From contig MKVW01000009.1 of assembly GCA_001898965.1 (NCBI GenBank), forward strand, positions 1,086,964 through 1,150,963: a stretch of DNA of 64,000 nt, given 5' to 3'. The notes under the pieces are model-generated. The model had not been told where the DNA came from. It made no database searches and was given only the letters and a program-made list of their open reading frames with translations. Every line of letters begins with the position of its first letter. The stretch's first letter is position 1. Origin of the DNA: Rhizobiales bacterium 62-17 (lineage in GTDB: Bacteria; Pseudomonadota; Alphaproteobacteria; Rhizobiales; Beijerinckiaceae). Position numbers and translations under genes: made by a program. This document shows positions 46,901-55,175 of the stretch, one piece after another.

Positions 46901-48399
46901 ACATCATGCGGGCCAGCGGCACGCGGGCGGCTGCGCCGCGCCCGGCGCCGGAACCCGTCGTTCCCGAAGAAGACGTTCTGCTCGAGCCGGGCACGGGTTC
47001 GGCACCGCGCAAGGGCTCGGCGCAACGTCGGGCCGCCTCGTCGTCCGTCATGGTCGAACTCGATCCCCAGGAGGAACCGGGTTCGGCGCAGCAAAGCTTC
47101 ATTGCCGCGGCCCGCCGCGCCCGCGAAACCGCCGTCGGCGACGCCCCGGCGCGCACGCCGCGCGGTTCCGGCGACGACGCACTGGCGGAAGCGCGCGCCC
47201 GCGCCAAGGCGGCGGCCGCCGCTTTGGCCGCCGATAGCGATAAGTCCGACGAGAAGGGCCCCGGTGCCCTCAGCCGCGCCCGCGCATTCATCTCCCAGCG
47301 TAAGCGGCCGATCCTGCTCAGCCTCGCCGGCATCGTCCTGGCGCTCGGCGCGCTGACGGTGGTGCGCTCGATGAACGAACAGGCGCCGCAAGGCCGTCAG
47401 CAGGTCGGCGCCCTGCAACCGCCGACGCGCGAGCCATCGAAGATCCAGATGCAGGCGCAGGCGGTCGATAAGGCGGCGCGTCCGAACGTCGGCACCACGT
47501 CGCCGGTCACCGCCAGCGAATTGGCGGCGCTGGGCGACAAGCTCGGACCGGATAAGCCCATTCAGGGGCCGGCGACGCCCGAGAGCAAACCCGCCGCACC
47601 ATTGCAACAGGTGCTCGGCAATACGGACGCGGCGCCGGTCGGCTCGATCACGCCGCCCGCTGCCCCGCCGGCCAAAGCCGTCGACCTGCGCGCCGCCGCC
47701 AATGCGGGCGATGCGGCCGCGCAATACGAACTGGCCACGCGCCTGTTCGAAGGCCGCACCATGACGCGCGACCTCGGTCAGTCGGCGCTCTGGTTCGAGA
47801 AAGCGGCCTTGCAGGAACTGGCGCCGGCGCAATACCGGCTCGGTTCGCTCTATGAAAAGGGCGTCGGCGTCGCGCGCGATACCGCGCGGGCCAAGACGCT
47901 CTATCAACGCGCCGCCGATCGCGGCAACATCCGCGCCATGCATAATCTCGCGGTGCTCTACGCCGAAGGTTCCGGCGGCAAGCCGGACTATGGGGCGGCG
48001 GCCCAGTGGTTCCGCAAGGCCTCGGAACATGGCGTGCGCGACAGCCAGTACAACCTTGCCATTCTCTATGCCCGTGGCCTTGGCATCGGCCAGGATCTCA
48101 CCCAGTCCTGGGTTTGGTTCTCGCTCGCGGCCGTGCAGGGTGATGAGGATGCCGGCAAGAAGCGCAACGATGTCGCCGCGCGGCTCAATGCGCAGCAATT
48201 GGCGGCCGCCAAGGCGATTGTCGACGGCTTCCAGCCGAAGGCGAACGACAAGGCCGCCAATGAAGTGGCCGCCCCGGCGGGCGGCTGGGAACTGGCGACG
48301 CCGGCCGCTGCCGCGCCCACGCCCAAGCCGGAGACCAATGCGGCGAAGCCGGAACGGCGTCTGCCCTCCATGGCGCGGCCGAAAGTGAGCACGCTCTGA
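43903..48399 (+). CDS. podJ: PodJ-like polar localisation protein with coiled coils and Sel1 repeats
   Basis: A 1498-residue protein. It starts MNKAVPWSIKGVDFNAREAA followed by ARRSGMTLGEWLN, the N-terminal motif of rhizobial PodJ-like proteins. Residues 75-300 are extremely rich in Arg, Gln, Glu and Tyr, ending in seven tandem RQEPx pentapeptides. About 310-1000 is long coiled coil broken by Ala/Pro linkers. A single membrane segment lies near 1135-1155 (RPILLSLAGIVLALGALTVV). The periplasmic C-terminus holds about four Sel1 repeats (1260-1420: YELATRLFEG, YRLGSLYEKGVG, HNLAVLYAEG, YNLAILYARGLG). This layout fits polar scaffolds that recruit cell-cycle kinases such as PleC, DivL or DivJ. Function inferred from architecture. 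Confidence 0.85.
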   Translation: MNKAVPWSIKGVDFNAREAAKEAARRSGMTLGEWLNSVIADQAEELGIDPDEVDDTQKVEAVSRRLARMAPDGGYRQDRVERQDRPERQERRQDRADRAREPRFVREDEAQEARWGDRRQPRRRQFDDQDFERDERREEREEPRYARAARPETYRQETFSQETYRQDAYRQDMARQEAHYQDGYNQDGYRQEARREEPRREDTSRQEAYREPARPDAYRAEAYRQEPSRQEQPRQERQDFGREDSGRQDFDRQEASRQEPVRQQPARQEPVRQEPVLQEPPRQEPVRQEPPRYEGLYVVNSRGDLGSPREAEALLDDAIRGLERGSRRYQVQTNATLDKFSRRLAELEAHLNERAERAAATRDEQRIERRATPPAAPVITPPAARPEVRTDESERSGYFAEIDRKLSQLVERMEGGGPTAKAIEPDPNMQRIEEKLNALLNRPVPTPEPPVAAGPRYARPPRLQMSDALSQITRRQRDLDQQAEAPATIQPMRFSEPRPDAVAAAAVVAAQEREASALRNDIAALSASLEALRGDMKERESAQSAQIAAAAAAVPPVEAGAVEQLRQQIAEMKTVVATLPQRESFTALETATRDLISRVETSRQEGVRENILQPIEALVEHIQRILTEFSPRATIDAIKREIGTIAESVGSVGKGVDTATLTRLNEQTREIREMLQAAAARPMPVENIERQIADLGRRVDLIAQRGSTKLGGDAVAESVQAIRQTVENALPASLLHTLEQRIEGLGRKIDEAVQQELPPVETRALEDMMRDIAARLDRPQVSTVADFSQLEESVRELAQRVDTAGRPGAPSAAFNALEEQIARLASRLDQSDASLGRLPDVQRSLGEIVGLIEQSRSQAIEAAEQAARTAAREAMSQIGALTSAAEPARGQIVNEIAGLRDGQEAMDRRTRATLTAVHETLEKVVDRLAMIESGHTAAPVPAAPAPAAPERSAPRLPQATPDEELLASGPAPSFVRSGAPQLQTGEPTAEGLKRQVSADDIMRASGTRAAAPRPAPEPVVPEEDVLLEPGTGSAPRKGSAQRRAASSSVMVELDPQEEPGSAQQSFIAAARRARETAVGDAPARTPRGSGDDALAEARARAKAAAAALAADSDKSDEKGPGALSRARAFISQRKRPILLSLAGIVLALGALTVVRSMNEQAPQGRQQVGALQPPTREPSKIQMQAQAVDKAARPNVGTTSPVTASELAALGDKLGPDKPIQGPATPESKPAAPLQQVLGNTDAAPVGSITPPAAPPAKAVDLRAAANAGDAAAQYELATRLFEGRTMTRDLGQSALWFEKAALQELAPAQYRLGSLYEKGVGVARDTARAKTLYQRAADRGNIRAMHNLAVLYAEGSGGKPDYGAAAQWFRKASEHGVRDSQYNLAILYARGLGIGQDLTQSWVWFSLAAVQGDEDAGKKRNDVAARLNAQQLAAAKAIVDGFQPKANDKAANEVAAPAGGWELATPAAAAPTPKPETNAAKPERRLPSMARPKVSTL
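44671..44775 (+). repeat. Seven tandem 15-bp units coding RQEPx in the PodJ-like gene
   Basis: Seven in-frame copies of a 15-base unit (CGC CAG GAG CCG GTT and variants) encode RQEPV, RQQPA, RQEPV, RQEPV, LQEPP, RQEPV, RQEPP without interruption. The stretch just before, from about 44350, is made of looser R-Q-E/D-x-Y units. Copy number could vary by slippage or unequal recombination. Confidence 0.9.
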
Positions 48400-48402
48400 T
48401 CC

Positions 48403-48470
48403 AAAGCGTTTCGACAGAAACGCGATCCGTCTTTCTCGGATGCATGCGATGGGATGTGCTCAAGGCACAA
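48403..48470. repeat. Dispersed repeat, partial copy with GCGTTTC-GACA-GAAACGC hairpin
   Basis: Four bases after the stop of the PodJ-like gene, GCGTTTC at 48405-48411 pairs with GAAACGC at 48416-48422. The same hairpin with nearly the same flanks (CGATCC, later GATGC) opens the element at 59311. It can act as a transcript end, but there is no clear T-run. The remaining gene-free DNA up to 48640 shows nothing else I can name. Confidence 0.45.
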
Positions 48471-48640
48471 TAACTTGATCGGATCGATCAGTTTATGCGT
48501 TTTTAAGTTACGCAAAGCAAAGTGAACACCGTGTCGCCTCTCCCGTCGCTTGCAGCGTTGTTTGCAATTGATGGCGATAGGCGATCGTGCTTTGTGACGC
48601 CCAATTCTCAGCGTCAAAATCAAAGATCGCGGAACAGCGC

Positions 48641-49564
48641 GTGCAAATCTATCTGCCTATCGCCGAAATGCCTGTCGATGTGTTTCTCATTCTCGGAATG
48701 GGCGTCGCGGTGGGGTTCATATCGGGCATGTTCGGGGTCGGCGGCGGCTTTTTGCTGACGCCGCTCTTGATCTTCGTCGGCATTCCGCCGGCGGTCGCCG
48801 TCGCCACCCAAGGCCCGCAGATCGCCGCCTCCTCGACCACCGGCGCGCTCAGCTATTGGCGACGCAAGTCGATCGATTTCAAACTCGGCGGCGTCTTGCT
48901 GGTCGGCGGCTTCATCGGCACGATTCTAGGCGTTCTGTTCTTCAACCAGATGCGCCGCATCGGCCAGCTCGAAACGGTCATCACTTTGTCCTATGTGGTG
49001 CTGCTCGGCAGCGTCGGCACCTTGGTCTCCTGGGAAAGCCTGGCCGCCGTGATCAAGGCCGGCAAGGTGCCGCCGCGTCGTCGCACCGCCGGCCGCCACA
49101 ACTGGTATGAAGGCCTGCCTTTCAAACTGCGCTTTCATCGCTCGGGCCTCTATATCAGCGTCATCCCGATCGTCTTCATCGCCATCCTCATCGGTTTTGC
49201 CGGTGCCGTGCTCGGCATCGGTGGTGGTTTCATTCTCGTGCCGGCGCTGATCTACATCTTTCGTGTACCGGCGCAGGTGGTCGTCGGCACCAGCCTGTTC
49301 CAGATTCTCTTCACCATGCTGGGCGCCACGGTGCTGCATGCGGCGACCAACCATTCGGTCGATCTCTTCCTGGCCTTGCTGCTGATGGTCGGCGGTGTGT
49401 TCGGCGCGCAGTTTGGCGCGCGGGCCGGCGCGCAAATCCGTGGCGACTACTTCCGCGTTCTCTTGGGCCTGCTCATCCTCTCGGTCGCGATCCGCTTCGC
49501 CGGCGATGTCTTCACCCAGCCGAAGGAACCCTTCTCGACCACATTGACGGAAACGGTCCGATGA
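48641..49564 (+). CDS. TauE/SafE-family anion permease
   Basis: A 307-residue inner-membrane protein with about eight hydrophobic segments in two related halves: GFISGMFGVGGGFLLTPLLIF in the first and GFAGAVLGIGGGFILVPALIYIF in the second, the duplicated Pfam TauE motif. The start is GTG 48641 (QIYLPIAEMPVDVF follows), matching the conserved start of close relatives; an in-frame ATG at 48587 would add 18 poorly conserved residues. Family members export sulfite, sulfoacetate or other organosulfonates. The TIGR02186 gene overlaps its end by four bases (ATGA), a pairing seen in many Rhizobiales. Confidence 0.9.
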   Translation: MQIYLPIAEMPVDVFLILGMGVAVGFISGMFGVGGGFLLTPLLIFVGIPPAVAVATQGPQIAASSTTGALSYWRRKSIDFKLGGVLLVGGFIGTILGVLFFNQMRRIGQLETVITLSYVVLLGSVGTLVSWESLAAVIKAGKVPPRRRTAGRHNWYEGLPFKLRFHRSGLYISVIPIVFIAILIGFAGAVLGIGGGFILVPALIYIFRVPAQVVVGTSLFQILFTMLGATVLHAATNHSVDLFLALLLMVGGVFGAQFGARAGAQIRGDYFRVLLGLLILSVAIRFAGDVFTQPKEPFSTTLTETVR

Positions 49565-50331
49565 GCGCGCGGCTGATCGCAACAGCGCTCCTGGTGCTGG
49601 CGCTGATCGGCACGGCGGGCGGCGCGCGCGCCGAAACGCTGATCGTCTCGCTGTCGCGTGACAACATTCTCATCCAGTCGAATTTCACCGGCGAGCGTCT
49701 GTCGCTGTTCGGCGTCATCCAGCGCGAGGGCGACGAGAAGGGTGCATCGGCCGCCTATGATGCGGTCGTCACGGTGCGCGGCCCGCGCGGCGCCGTCACC
49801 GTGCGTCGCAAGGAACAATATGGGCCGATGTGGCTCAATCTCGACGAGCGCAAATATATCGCTATTCCCGCCTTCCTGGCGGTGCAGTCGAACCGTTCGC
49901 TGACGTCGATCGCCTCCGCCTCGGTGCGCGAGGATTTGCGGATCGGCATCAACGCCCAAGTGCCCCAGCAGATCGTCGCGCGCGGCGCCAATGACCCACG
50001 TTTCCGCGAGGCTTTGCAGCGGCTGCGCATCGCGCAAGGCCTGTTCCGCGAAAATCCCGAGGCCGTGCGCTTCATTGCCCCGAACGTCTTCCAGGCATTT
50101 GTCGATCTGCCGGGCACCGCGCCGCTGGGTGATTATGATGTCGACGTCATGGTCTTCGCCAACGGCGCCATGATCGCGCGCGGCAACACCAAGTTCCGTG
50201 TCGCCAAGACCGCTGCCGAGCAGACGTTGGCGACGATCGCCGCCGAACACGGTGTCTGGTTCGGCATGGGCACGTCGATCCTGGCGCTCTTGGTCGGCTG
50301 GTTGGCGAGCGTGATTTTCCGCCGCGACTAA
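49561..50331 (+). CDS. TIGR02186 family membrane-anchored periplasmic protein
   Basis: A 256-residue protein with a signal peptide (cleavage after ARA near residue 24), a periplasmic body (ETLIVSLSRDNILIQSNFTGE, GPRGAVTVRRKEQYGPMW) and one C-terminal membrane helix (MGTSILALLVGWLASVIF) with a short FRRD tail inside. This is the TIGR02186 family, restricted to Alphaproteobacteria and almost always behind a TauE/SafE permease. Role unknown; the genetic coupling suggests it is an accessory subunit of the transporter. Confidence 0.88.
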   Translation: MSARLIATALLVLALIGTAGGARAETLIVSLSRDNILIQSNFTGERLSLFGVIQREGDEKGASAAYDAVVTVRGPRGAVTVRRKEQYGPMWLNLDERKYIAIPAFLAVQSNRSLTSIASASVREDLRIGINAQVPQQIVARGANDPRFREALQRLRIAQGLFRENPEAVRFIAPNVFQAFVDLPGTAPLGDYDVDVMVFANGAMIARGNTKFRVAKTAAEQTLATIAAEHGVWFGMGTSILALLVGWLASVIFRRD

Positions 50332-50332
50332 A

Positions 50333-51037
50333 TTAGTCGTGGCCGCAGGCGCTCCACCCCACCGCATAGACGCGTGATTGGCCAAGCACATGGGCCGTCG
50401 GCGCCGCGTCACCGAACAGCGGCGCGAAAGCGCGGTCGCGAATGTTGAGTCCGCCCGCATAGGCGCCGAAGGCCGGCATCACGCAGCGCGTGCCATCGCC
50501 GACGAAACAGCGCCGGCGCACGCTGCCCGAAGGTGAAGTGACGCGCGCGGCGGGATGCAGATGGCCGGCGATCTCGCCGAGCGCCGCGCCAGCCTGCGGC
50601 TCATGGCGGAAGGTCAGCGCGCCGACGCGCAAGGTCTCCAGCATTTCGCCGCCGATATCCTGGGGCAAAGCCGGATCGTGGTTGCCGGCGATCCAGATCC
50701 ACTGCCGGCGTTGCATCAAGGCCTTCAGCGCCTCGCGATCGGCAGAACTGATACGCTCGCCGGCACGCACGTCATGGAAGGAATCGCCGAGCGCGATGAC
50801 GGTCTTGGGGTCATGGCGCATGATCAGCCGGGTCAGCCGTGCCAAGGTGGCGGCCGTGTCATAGGGTGGCAGCAATTGCCGGCGGCTGGCGAAGGCCGAG
50901 CCTTTTTCGAAATGCAGATCGGCGACGACAAGCAGGCGCTCGGTTTCATGCACCAGCACGCCGCCCGGGTCGGCCAGCAGGCGCACGTCGGCGACGGCGA
51001 TGTGAGCCGTGGTCTCCGTTCTGATTCGCGCCTGCAT
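50333..51037 (-). CDS. pdeM: Ligase-associated DNA damage response endonuclease PdeM
   Basis: A calcineurin-like metallophosphoesterase of about 234 residues. The metal motifs are in order VADLHFEKG, LGDSFHD, AGNHDP and GHLHP. PdeM-type proteins belong to a predicted repair cluster with an ATP-dependent DNA ligase, an Lhr-type helicase and an MBL exonuclease, all present in this window. Start: three ATGs lie within 15 bases (51052, 51043, 51037); 51037 is preferred because GAGG is about nine bases upstream. The helicase stop is about 4-19 bases before the start, so the two are coupled. It converges with the TIGR02186 gene. Confidence 0.92.
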   Translation of the reverse strand: MQARIRTETTAHIAVADVRLLADPGGVLVHETERLLVVADLHFEKGSAFASRRQLLPPYDTAATLARLTRLIMRHDPKTVIALGDSFHDVRAGERISSADREALKALMQRRQWIWIAGNHDPALPQDIGGEMLETLRVGALTFRHEPQAGAALGEIAGHLHPAARVTSPSGSVRRRCFVGDGTRCVMPAFGAYAGGLNIRDRAFAPLFGDAAPTAHVLGQSRVYAVGWSACGHD

Positions 51038-51055
51038 ATTCATCGGCCTCATACC

Positions 51056-53656
51056 TCAACTCATGGCTTCGCGGATCAGATCGTCCGCCGCTTCCTTCAA
51101 AACCTGCTCCTGCGCCTCTCCGTAAATCGGCTCGCGGCCAATTTCCAGCATCACCGGCACCGCGAGCGGCGAGACGTGATCCAGCCTCTTATGGACGATT
51201 CGCCCCTGGATGCGCGAGAGCATTCCGGCGAGACGGCTGAGATCGAGGAGGCCGGTCAGGGCGTCCTCGCGCGCCGCGCGCAGCAAAATATGGTCCGGCT
51301 GGTGCCGGCGCAGCACGTCATAGACGAGATCGGTCGAAATCGTCACCTGCCGGCCGGTTTTCTCCCGGCCCGGTGCCCGGCGTTCGATCAGGCCGGCAAC
51401 CACGGCGCAATTGCGGAAGGTGCGCTTCATCAGTGCCGATTCCTGCAACCATTCCTCGAGATCGTCGCCCAGCATATCCTCGTTGAAGAGGGTGCTGAGG
51501 GCGAGTTTGCCCGAAGCAAGCTGCTCGCCGACATCGCCGAGCGACCAGATGGCGATGGCATAATCATTGGCGACGAAACCCATCGGCCGCAGCGACAGCC
51601 GCTCCATGCGCCGGGTCAGCAACATGCCGAGCGTCTGATGCGCCAATCGTCCTTCGAACGGATAGGCGACCATGAAATAGCGCTCGCCGCGCGGAAAGGT
51701 CTCGACCAGGAGGTCGCTTGCGGGCGGCAGCATGGAGAAATGCTGTTGCAGCTTCAGCCATTCGCCGACCTGCGACGGCAGGGTTTTCCAGGAACGCGGA
51801 TTGGACAGCATCTGCCGCACGCGCTGCGCCAGCCAGGTGGAGAGCGGAAACTTGCCGCCGGCATAGGAGGGCACTTTCGGCGTGTCCGAGCGTGCCCGCG
51901 CCACCAGAGCCTCGTTCTCGACGATGCCCTGCAAGGCGAGGATTTCGCCGCCGAAGAGAAAGGTGTCGCCCGGCGCCAGCGTCTCGAGGAAATATTCCTC
52001 GATCTCGCCAAGCACACGTCCACCGCGCATCAAGGGGCCGGTATAGGCCGCGCGCGTCTGTTCACCCTGCAGGCGTGTCGGATACCAAAGGCCGCCGGAA
52101 CCCGAGGGCGCTGACGCCGCCGGCACGGCGCGTTGTTGCGCCCGCCCGCGCACCAGCCGCACTTTCAGCATGTCGGATTCGACGATCGTGCCGACATTCA
52201 TGCGATAGGATTGCGCCACCTTCGGATTGGCGACGCGCCACAGGCCATCCTTGGTCTGTTTGATCTTGGCGAAGCGATCGTAGGTCTTCAGCGCATAGCC
52301 GCCAGTGGCGACGAAATCGAGCGCGTCGTCGAAATCCTTGCGCGGCAGATCGGAATAAGGCTCGGCCGAACGGACTTCCTGATAGAGGGCATCGGCCTGA
52401 AACGGTTCGGAACAGGCCATGCCGAGAATATGTTGGCACAACACATCCAAACTGCCGATGCGCCGAGGTGGCGTATCCTGTTCGCCGGCCTTGGCGGCAT
52501 CGATGGCGGCGCGGCATTCGAGCACTTCGAAGCGATTGGCTGGCACCAGCAGCGCGCGCGACGGCTCGTCGAGGCGATGATTGGCGCGGCCGATGCGTTG
52601 CGCGATGCGGCTCGCGCCCTTCGGCGCGCCAACATTGATGACGAGGTCGACATCGCCCCAGTCGATGCCAAGATCGAGCGTCGACGTGCAGACCACGGCT
52701 TTGAGCTGCCCCGCCGACATCGCCGCCTCGACCTTGCGGCGCTGGCCCGCATCGAGCGAGCCGTGATGCAAAGCGATGGCGAGATTGTCGTCGTTGATCG
52801 TCCACAATTGCTGGAAGATCGCCTCGGCCTGGGCGCGTGTGTTGACGAAGACGAGAGTCATTCGCGATGCCTTGATGGCGGCGTAGATTTCGCGCATCGC
52901 ATGCAAAGCGCTGTGGCCCGACCAGGGCAGGCGCTCGCGCGTGTCGAGCATCTGGATATCGGCTTGCGCACCGGCCGGTGTCGTCACCAGGCCTGCCAGC
53001 GGATTGGCACCGTTCTGATCGACGAGATAGCGCCGCAGTTCGTCGGGATCGCGCACCGTGGCAGAGAGGCCCACGGCCGTCATCGCCGGAGCGATGGCGC
53101 GTAGCCGCGCCAGACCCAGCGCCAACAGATCGCCGCGCTTCGAGGTTACCATGGCATGCAATTCGTCAAGCACGATGCGACGCAAGGTCGAGAACAAAGG
53201 TTGCGCGTCGGCGGTAGCGAGCAGCAGCGCCAATTGCTCCGGCGTCGTCAGCAGAATGTCGGGTGGATGACGGCGCTGGCGCATGCGCTTGGCGGCTGAG
53301 GTGTCGCCGGTGCGCGTTTCGATCTTCACCGGCAGGCCCATCTCCTGCACCGGCGTTTCGAGATTGCGGGCGACATCCACCGCCAGCGCCTTCAAGGGGG
53401 AGATATAGAGTGTGTGCAGGCCGCTGCGGTTACGCGGCTGTTCCAGGTCGATCAGCGAAGGCAGGAAGCCGGCGAGCGTTTTGCCGGCCCCGGTCGGGGC
53501 GATCAGCAAGGCGCTCTCGCCCTGTTGTGCCTTCTCCAGCAGCGCCATCTGATGGGTGCGCGGTTCCCAGCCGCGCTGGGCGAACCAAGCGGCGAAGCGT
53601 GGCGGCAAAAGGGCGCGAGAGAGGAGGGCGGGCGGCGGTTTCGGCTTCTTCACCAC
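51056..53656 (-). CDS. Ligase-associated DNA damage response DEXH-box helicase (Lhr-core type)
   Basis: An 866-residue superfamily 2 helicase. The Q-motif/Walker A region is APTGAGKTLAGFLPSL (about 53-68), with ISPLKALAVDVARNL, TTPEQLALLL, the DEVH-type box VLDELHAM, VGLSATVRDP, and the second RecA domain with VCTSTLDLGIDWGDVDLVIN and QRIGRANHR. A winged-helix and Lhr-type domain plus a DUF4982-like C-terminal portion follow. It starts at GTG 53656 or 53653. It is smaller than E. coli Lhr (1538 residues) and corresponds to its core. Predicted to unwind DNA for the ligase/nuclease partners; homologues are induced by DNA damage. Confidence 0.93.
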   Translation of the reverse strand: MVKKPKPPPALLSRALLPPRFAAWFAQRGWEPRTHQMALLEKAQQGESALLIAPTGAGKTLAGFLPSLIDLEQPRNRSGLHTLYISPLKALAVDVARNLETPVQEMGLPVKIETRTGDTSAAKRMRQRRHPPDILLTTPEQLALLLATADAQPLFSTLRRIVLDELHAMVTSKRGDLLALGLARLRAIAPAMTAVGLSATVRDPDELRRYLVDQNGANPLAGLVTTPAGAQADIQMLDTRERLPWSGHSALHAMREIYAAIKASRMTLVFVNTRAQAEAIFQQLWTINDDNLAIALHHGSLDAGQRRKVEAAMSAGQLKAVVCTSTLDLGIDWGDVDLVINVGAPKGASRIAQRIGRANHRLDEPSRALLVPANRFEVLECRAAIDAAKAGEQDTPPRRIGSLDVLCQHILGMACSEPFQADALYQEVRSAEPYSDLPRKDFDDALDFVATGGYALKTYDRFAKIKQTKDGLWRVANPKVAQSYRMNVGTIVESDMLKVRLVRGRAQQRAVPAASAPSGSGGLWYPTRLQGEQTRAAYTGPLMRGGRVLGEIEEYFLETLAPGDTFLFGGEILALQGIVENEALVARARSDTPKVPSYAGGKFPLSTWLAQRVRQMLSNPRSWKTLPSQVGEWLKLQQHFSMLPPASDLLVETFPRGERYFMVAYPFEGRLAHQTLGMLLTRRMERLSLRPMGFVANDYAIAIWSLGDVGEQLASGKLALSTLFNEDMLGDDLEEWLQESALMKRTFRNCAVVAGLIERRAPGREKTGRQVTISTDLVYDVLRRHQPDHILLRAAREDALTGLLDLSRLAGMLSRIQGRIVHKRLDHVSPLAVPVMLEIGREPIYGEAQEQVLKEAADDLIREAMS

Positions 53657-53662
53657 GCGAGG

Positions 53663-54592
53663 TTACGCGCGCCTCAGGATCGCGACCAGCCCCGGCACGT
53701 CATGGCCGGCATCCTTGCGCGAAGACGCCGCATCGAGCGAAATCACCTCGAAGCCGGCCGTGGCGCCCAGGCGCGCAAGATAGGCGCGGGAATGGAAATA
53801 ACGCATGTCCTGGCCCAGCACCCAGCCCTGCGCATCGCCCTGTTGCACGCTGAAGCCAAACAGGCCGCCCGAAGTCAGCACCCGCGCGGCTTCTGCAAAT
53901 GTCGCCTCAAGCGCGCCGAGATAAACCAGAACGTCGGCGGCGATCACGAGTTCCGCCGATTGCGCCGGGCGCTCCTGCAAAAAGGCGACGAGTTCGCCGA
54001 CATGCAGGCTGGCATAGAGATGGGTGTGGCGGGCTTCCTCGATCATCAGGGGGGAGAGGTCGACCCCATGCATTTCGTCGAAGTGTGGGGAGAGCGATCG
54101 CGCCATCAATCCGGTGCCGCAGCCCAGATCAATGACGCGCGGGAAATGGAAGATCTGGCGTCTCCGCTCGCAAGCCGCTCGTAGGGCCTGCGTCAGCAGT
54201 TGCGGCGCGCGATAGGCGAGATCGCCGGTCAGATGCGCGTCGAACCGGGCGGCATAGGTGTCGAACAGGCCCCGCACATAAGCATCCGGCGCGCGCTCGG
54301 GCGCCGCGCCGGCACCGAGCCGGGCGAGATGCAGGTCGGCGCCCAGGAGCCCGGAGGGGTCGGCCGCGGCGAGGTGCTGAAAGGCGAGGATCGCGCCGGG
54401 ATGGTCGCCCGCCTTTTCGCGCGCCTCGCCCAAGGCGAACCAGGCAGCCGCCCAGCGCGGTGCTTCGGCGAGGATCTGTTCGAGAATTTCGGCCGCCGCC
54501 TCGTGGGCGCCCTCATGCGCCGCGGCCTGCGCCCAGGCGAACCGCCGGTCGAGCACGAGATTGCCCGAACTCTGATTGGCCGTTCCGTTCAC
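53663..54592 (-). CDS. TPR-containing class I SAM-dependent methyltransferase
   Basis: A 309-residue protein. Residues 15-90 contain two TPR-like helical repeats (AAAEILEQILAEAPRWAAAW, GDHPGAILAFQHLAAADP), and from about 105 a Rossmann methyltransferase domain follows with motif I VIDLGCGTGLMARSL, MHGVDLSPLMIEEAR, and motif IV-like LVIAADVLVYLGALE. Substrate unknown; TPR-methyltransferases often modify proteins or small molecules. It lies seven bases upstream of the helicase gene on the same strand and is probably co-transcribed with helicase and pdeM, so a link to DNA-damage response is possible but unproven. Confidence 0.88.
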   Translation of the reverse strand: MNGTANQSSGNLVLDRRFAWAQAAAHEGAHEAAAEILEQILAEAPRWAAAWFALGEAREKAGDHPGAILAFQHLAAADPSGLLGADLHLARLGAGAAPERAPDAYVRGLFDTYAARFDAHLTGDLAYRAPQLLTQALRAACERRRQIFHFPRVIDLGCGTGLMARSLSPHFDEMHGVDLSPLMIEEARHTHLYASLHVGELVAFLQERPAQSAELVIAADVLVYLGALEATFAEAARVLTSGGLFGFSVQQGDAQGWVLGQDMRYFHSRAYLARLGATAGFEVISLDAASSRKDAGHDVPGLVAILRRA

Positions 54593-54797
54593 GTGGCTTG
54601 GCGCTCCGCCTGCAGGGGCGGCGGTTAAGCCATAGGGGTGGGCCTCTAGGCAAGGAAAATGACACGGGCCCGGGGACCCCGCCCAGAGGGGACACGGGAA
54701 AGTGAGCGGGGTGCGTCAGCGCACATCAAAATGTGAAGGGAACCGCCATGGTCCCTCCTGCGTTTAATTACCAAATCCGCAAAGCGGAGATGAAATC

Positions 54798-55076
54798 ATG
54801 GCTAGCACAGTCAAAAACCCTACTCTTCGGATGGTTTTGCCCGTCGCTCTCGGCATGGCTTTCGGCATCGGGCTCGGCGCGGTTTCCCTCGCCAACGGAT
54901 TGTTTCCAAACGTCGTTTCCCCCATTCAAGTGGCGGGTCTGACGTCGCAAAAAATCGCCCTTCCGGCGCTTGGCGGCGGCGCGGGCCTCCGTTTTGAACG
55001 CACCATCCAGAGCGATACCCGCTGCTGGAACACGGCTCGCTCCGGTATTTCCGAGGGCATGATCTGTCGCGAATAG
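54798..55076 (+). CDS. Small membrane-associated protein of unknown function
   Basis: A 92-residue protein, MASTVKNPTLRMVLPVALGM..., with one hydrophobic segment (about 12-34) near the N-terminus that may be a signal anchor, and a soluble tail with two cysteines (TRCWNTARSGISEGMICRE). A GGAG lies about ten bases before the ATG, and a perfect intrinsic terminator follows the stop at about 40 bases, so it is a real, independently transcribed gene. I do not recognise the family. It sits between the two arms of the ligase-associated repair cluster. Confidence 0.7.
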   Translation: MASTVKNPTLRMVLPVALGMAFGIGLGAVSLANGLFPNVVSPIQVAGLTSQKIALPALGGGAGLRFERTIQSDTRCWNTARSGISEGMICRE

Positions 55077-55115
55077 TTTTCTGCTCCGGGTCGCCTCCTC
55101 CCGGATCAGCCCATG

Positions 55116-55152
55116 ACCGCCGTCCGAGCCCCCGCGGACGGCGGTTTTGCTT
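55116..55152 (+). terminator. Intrinsic terminator of the 92-residue protein gene
   Basis: ACCGCCGTCCG at 55116-55126 pairs perfectly with CGGACGGCGGT at 55135-55145, loop of eight bases, followed by TTTGCTTT. It isolates the small gene from the exonuclease gene that starts at 55176. Confidence 0.85.
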
Positions 55153-55175
55153 TGCAGTCGCTCACGCTTATCTGA

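Noticed and set aside
43795..48198. A 1467-codon open frame on the minus strand, antisense to the PodJ-like gene
   Set aside because: It is a by-product of the Arg/Gln/Glu-rich, GC-biased codons of the real gene. The protein is low-complexity, matches no family, and the plus-strand product has clear domains.
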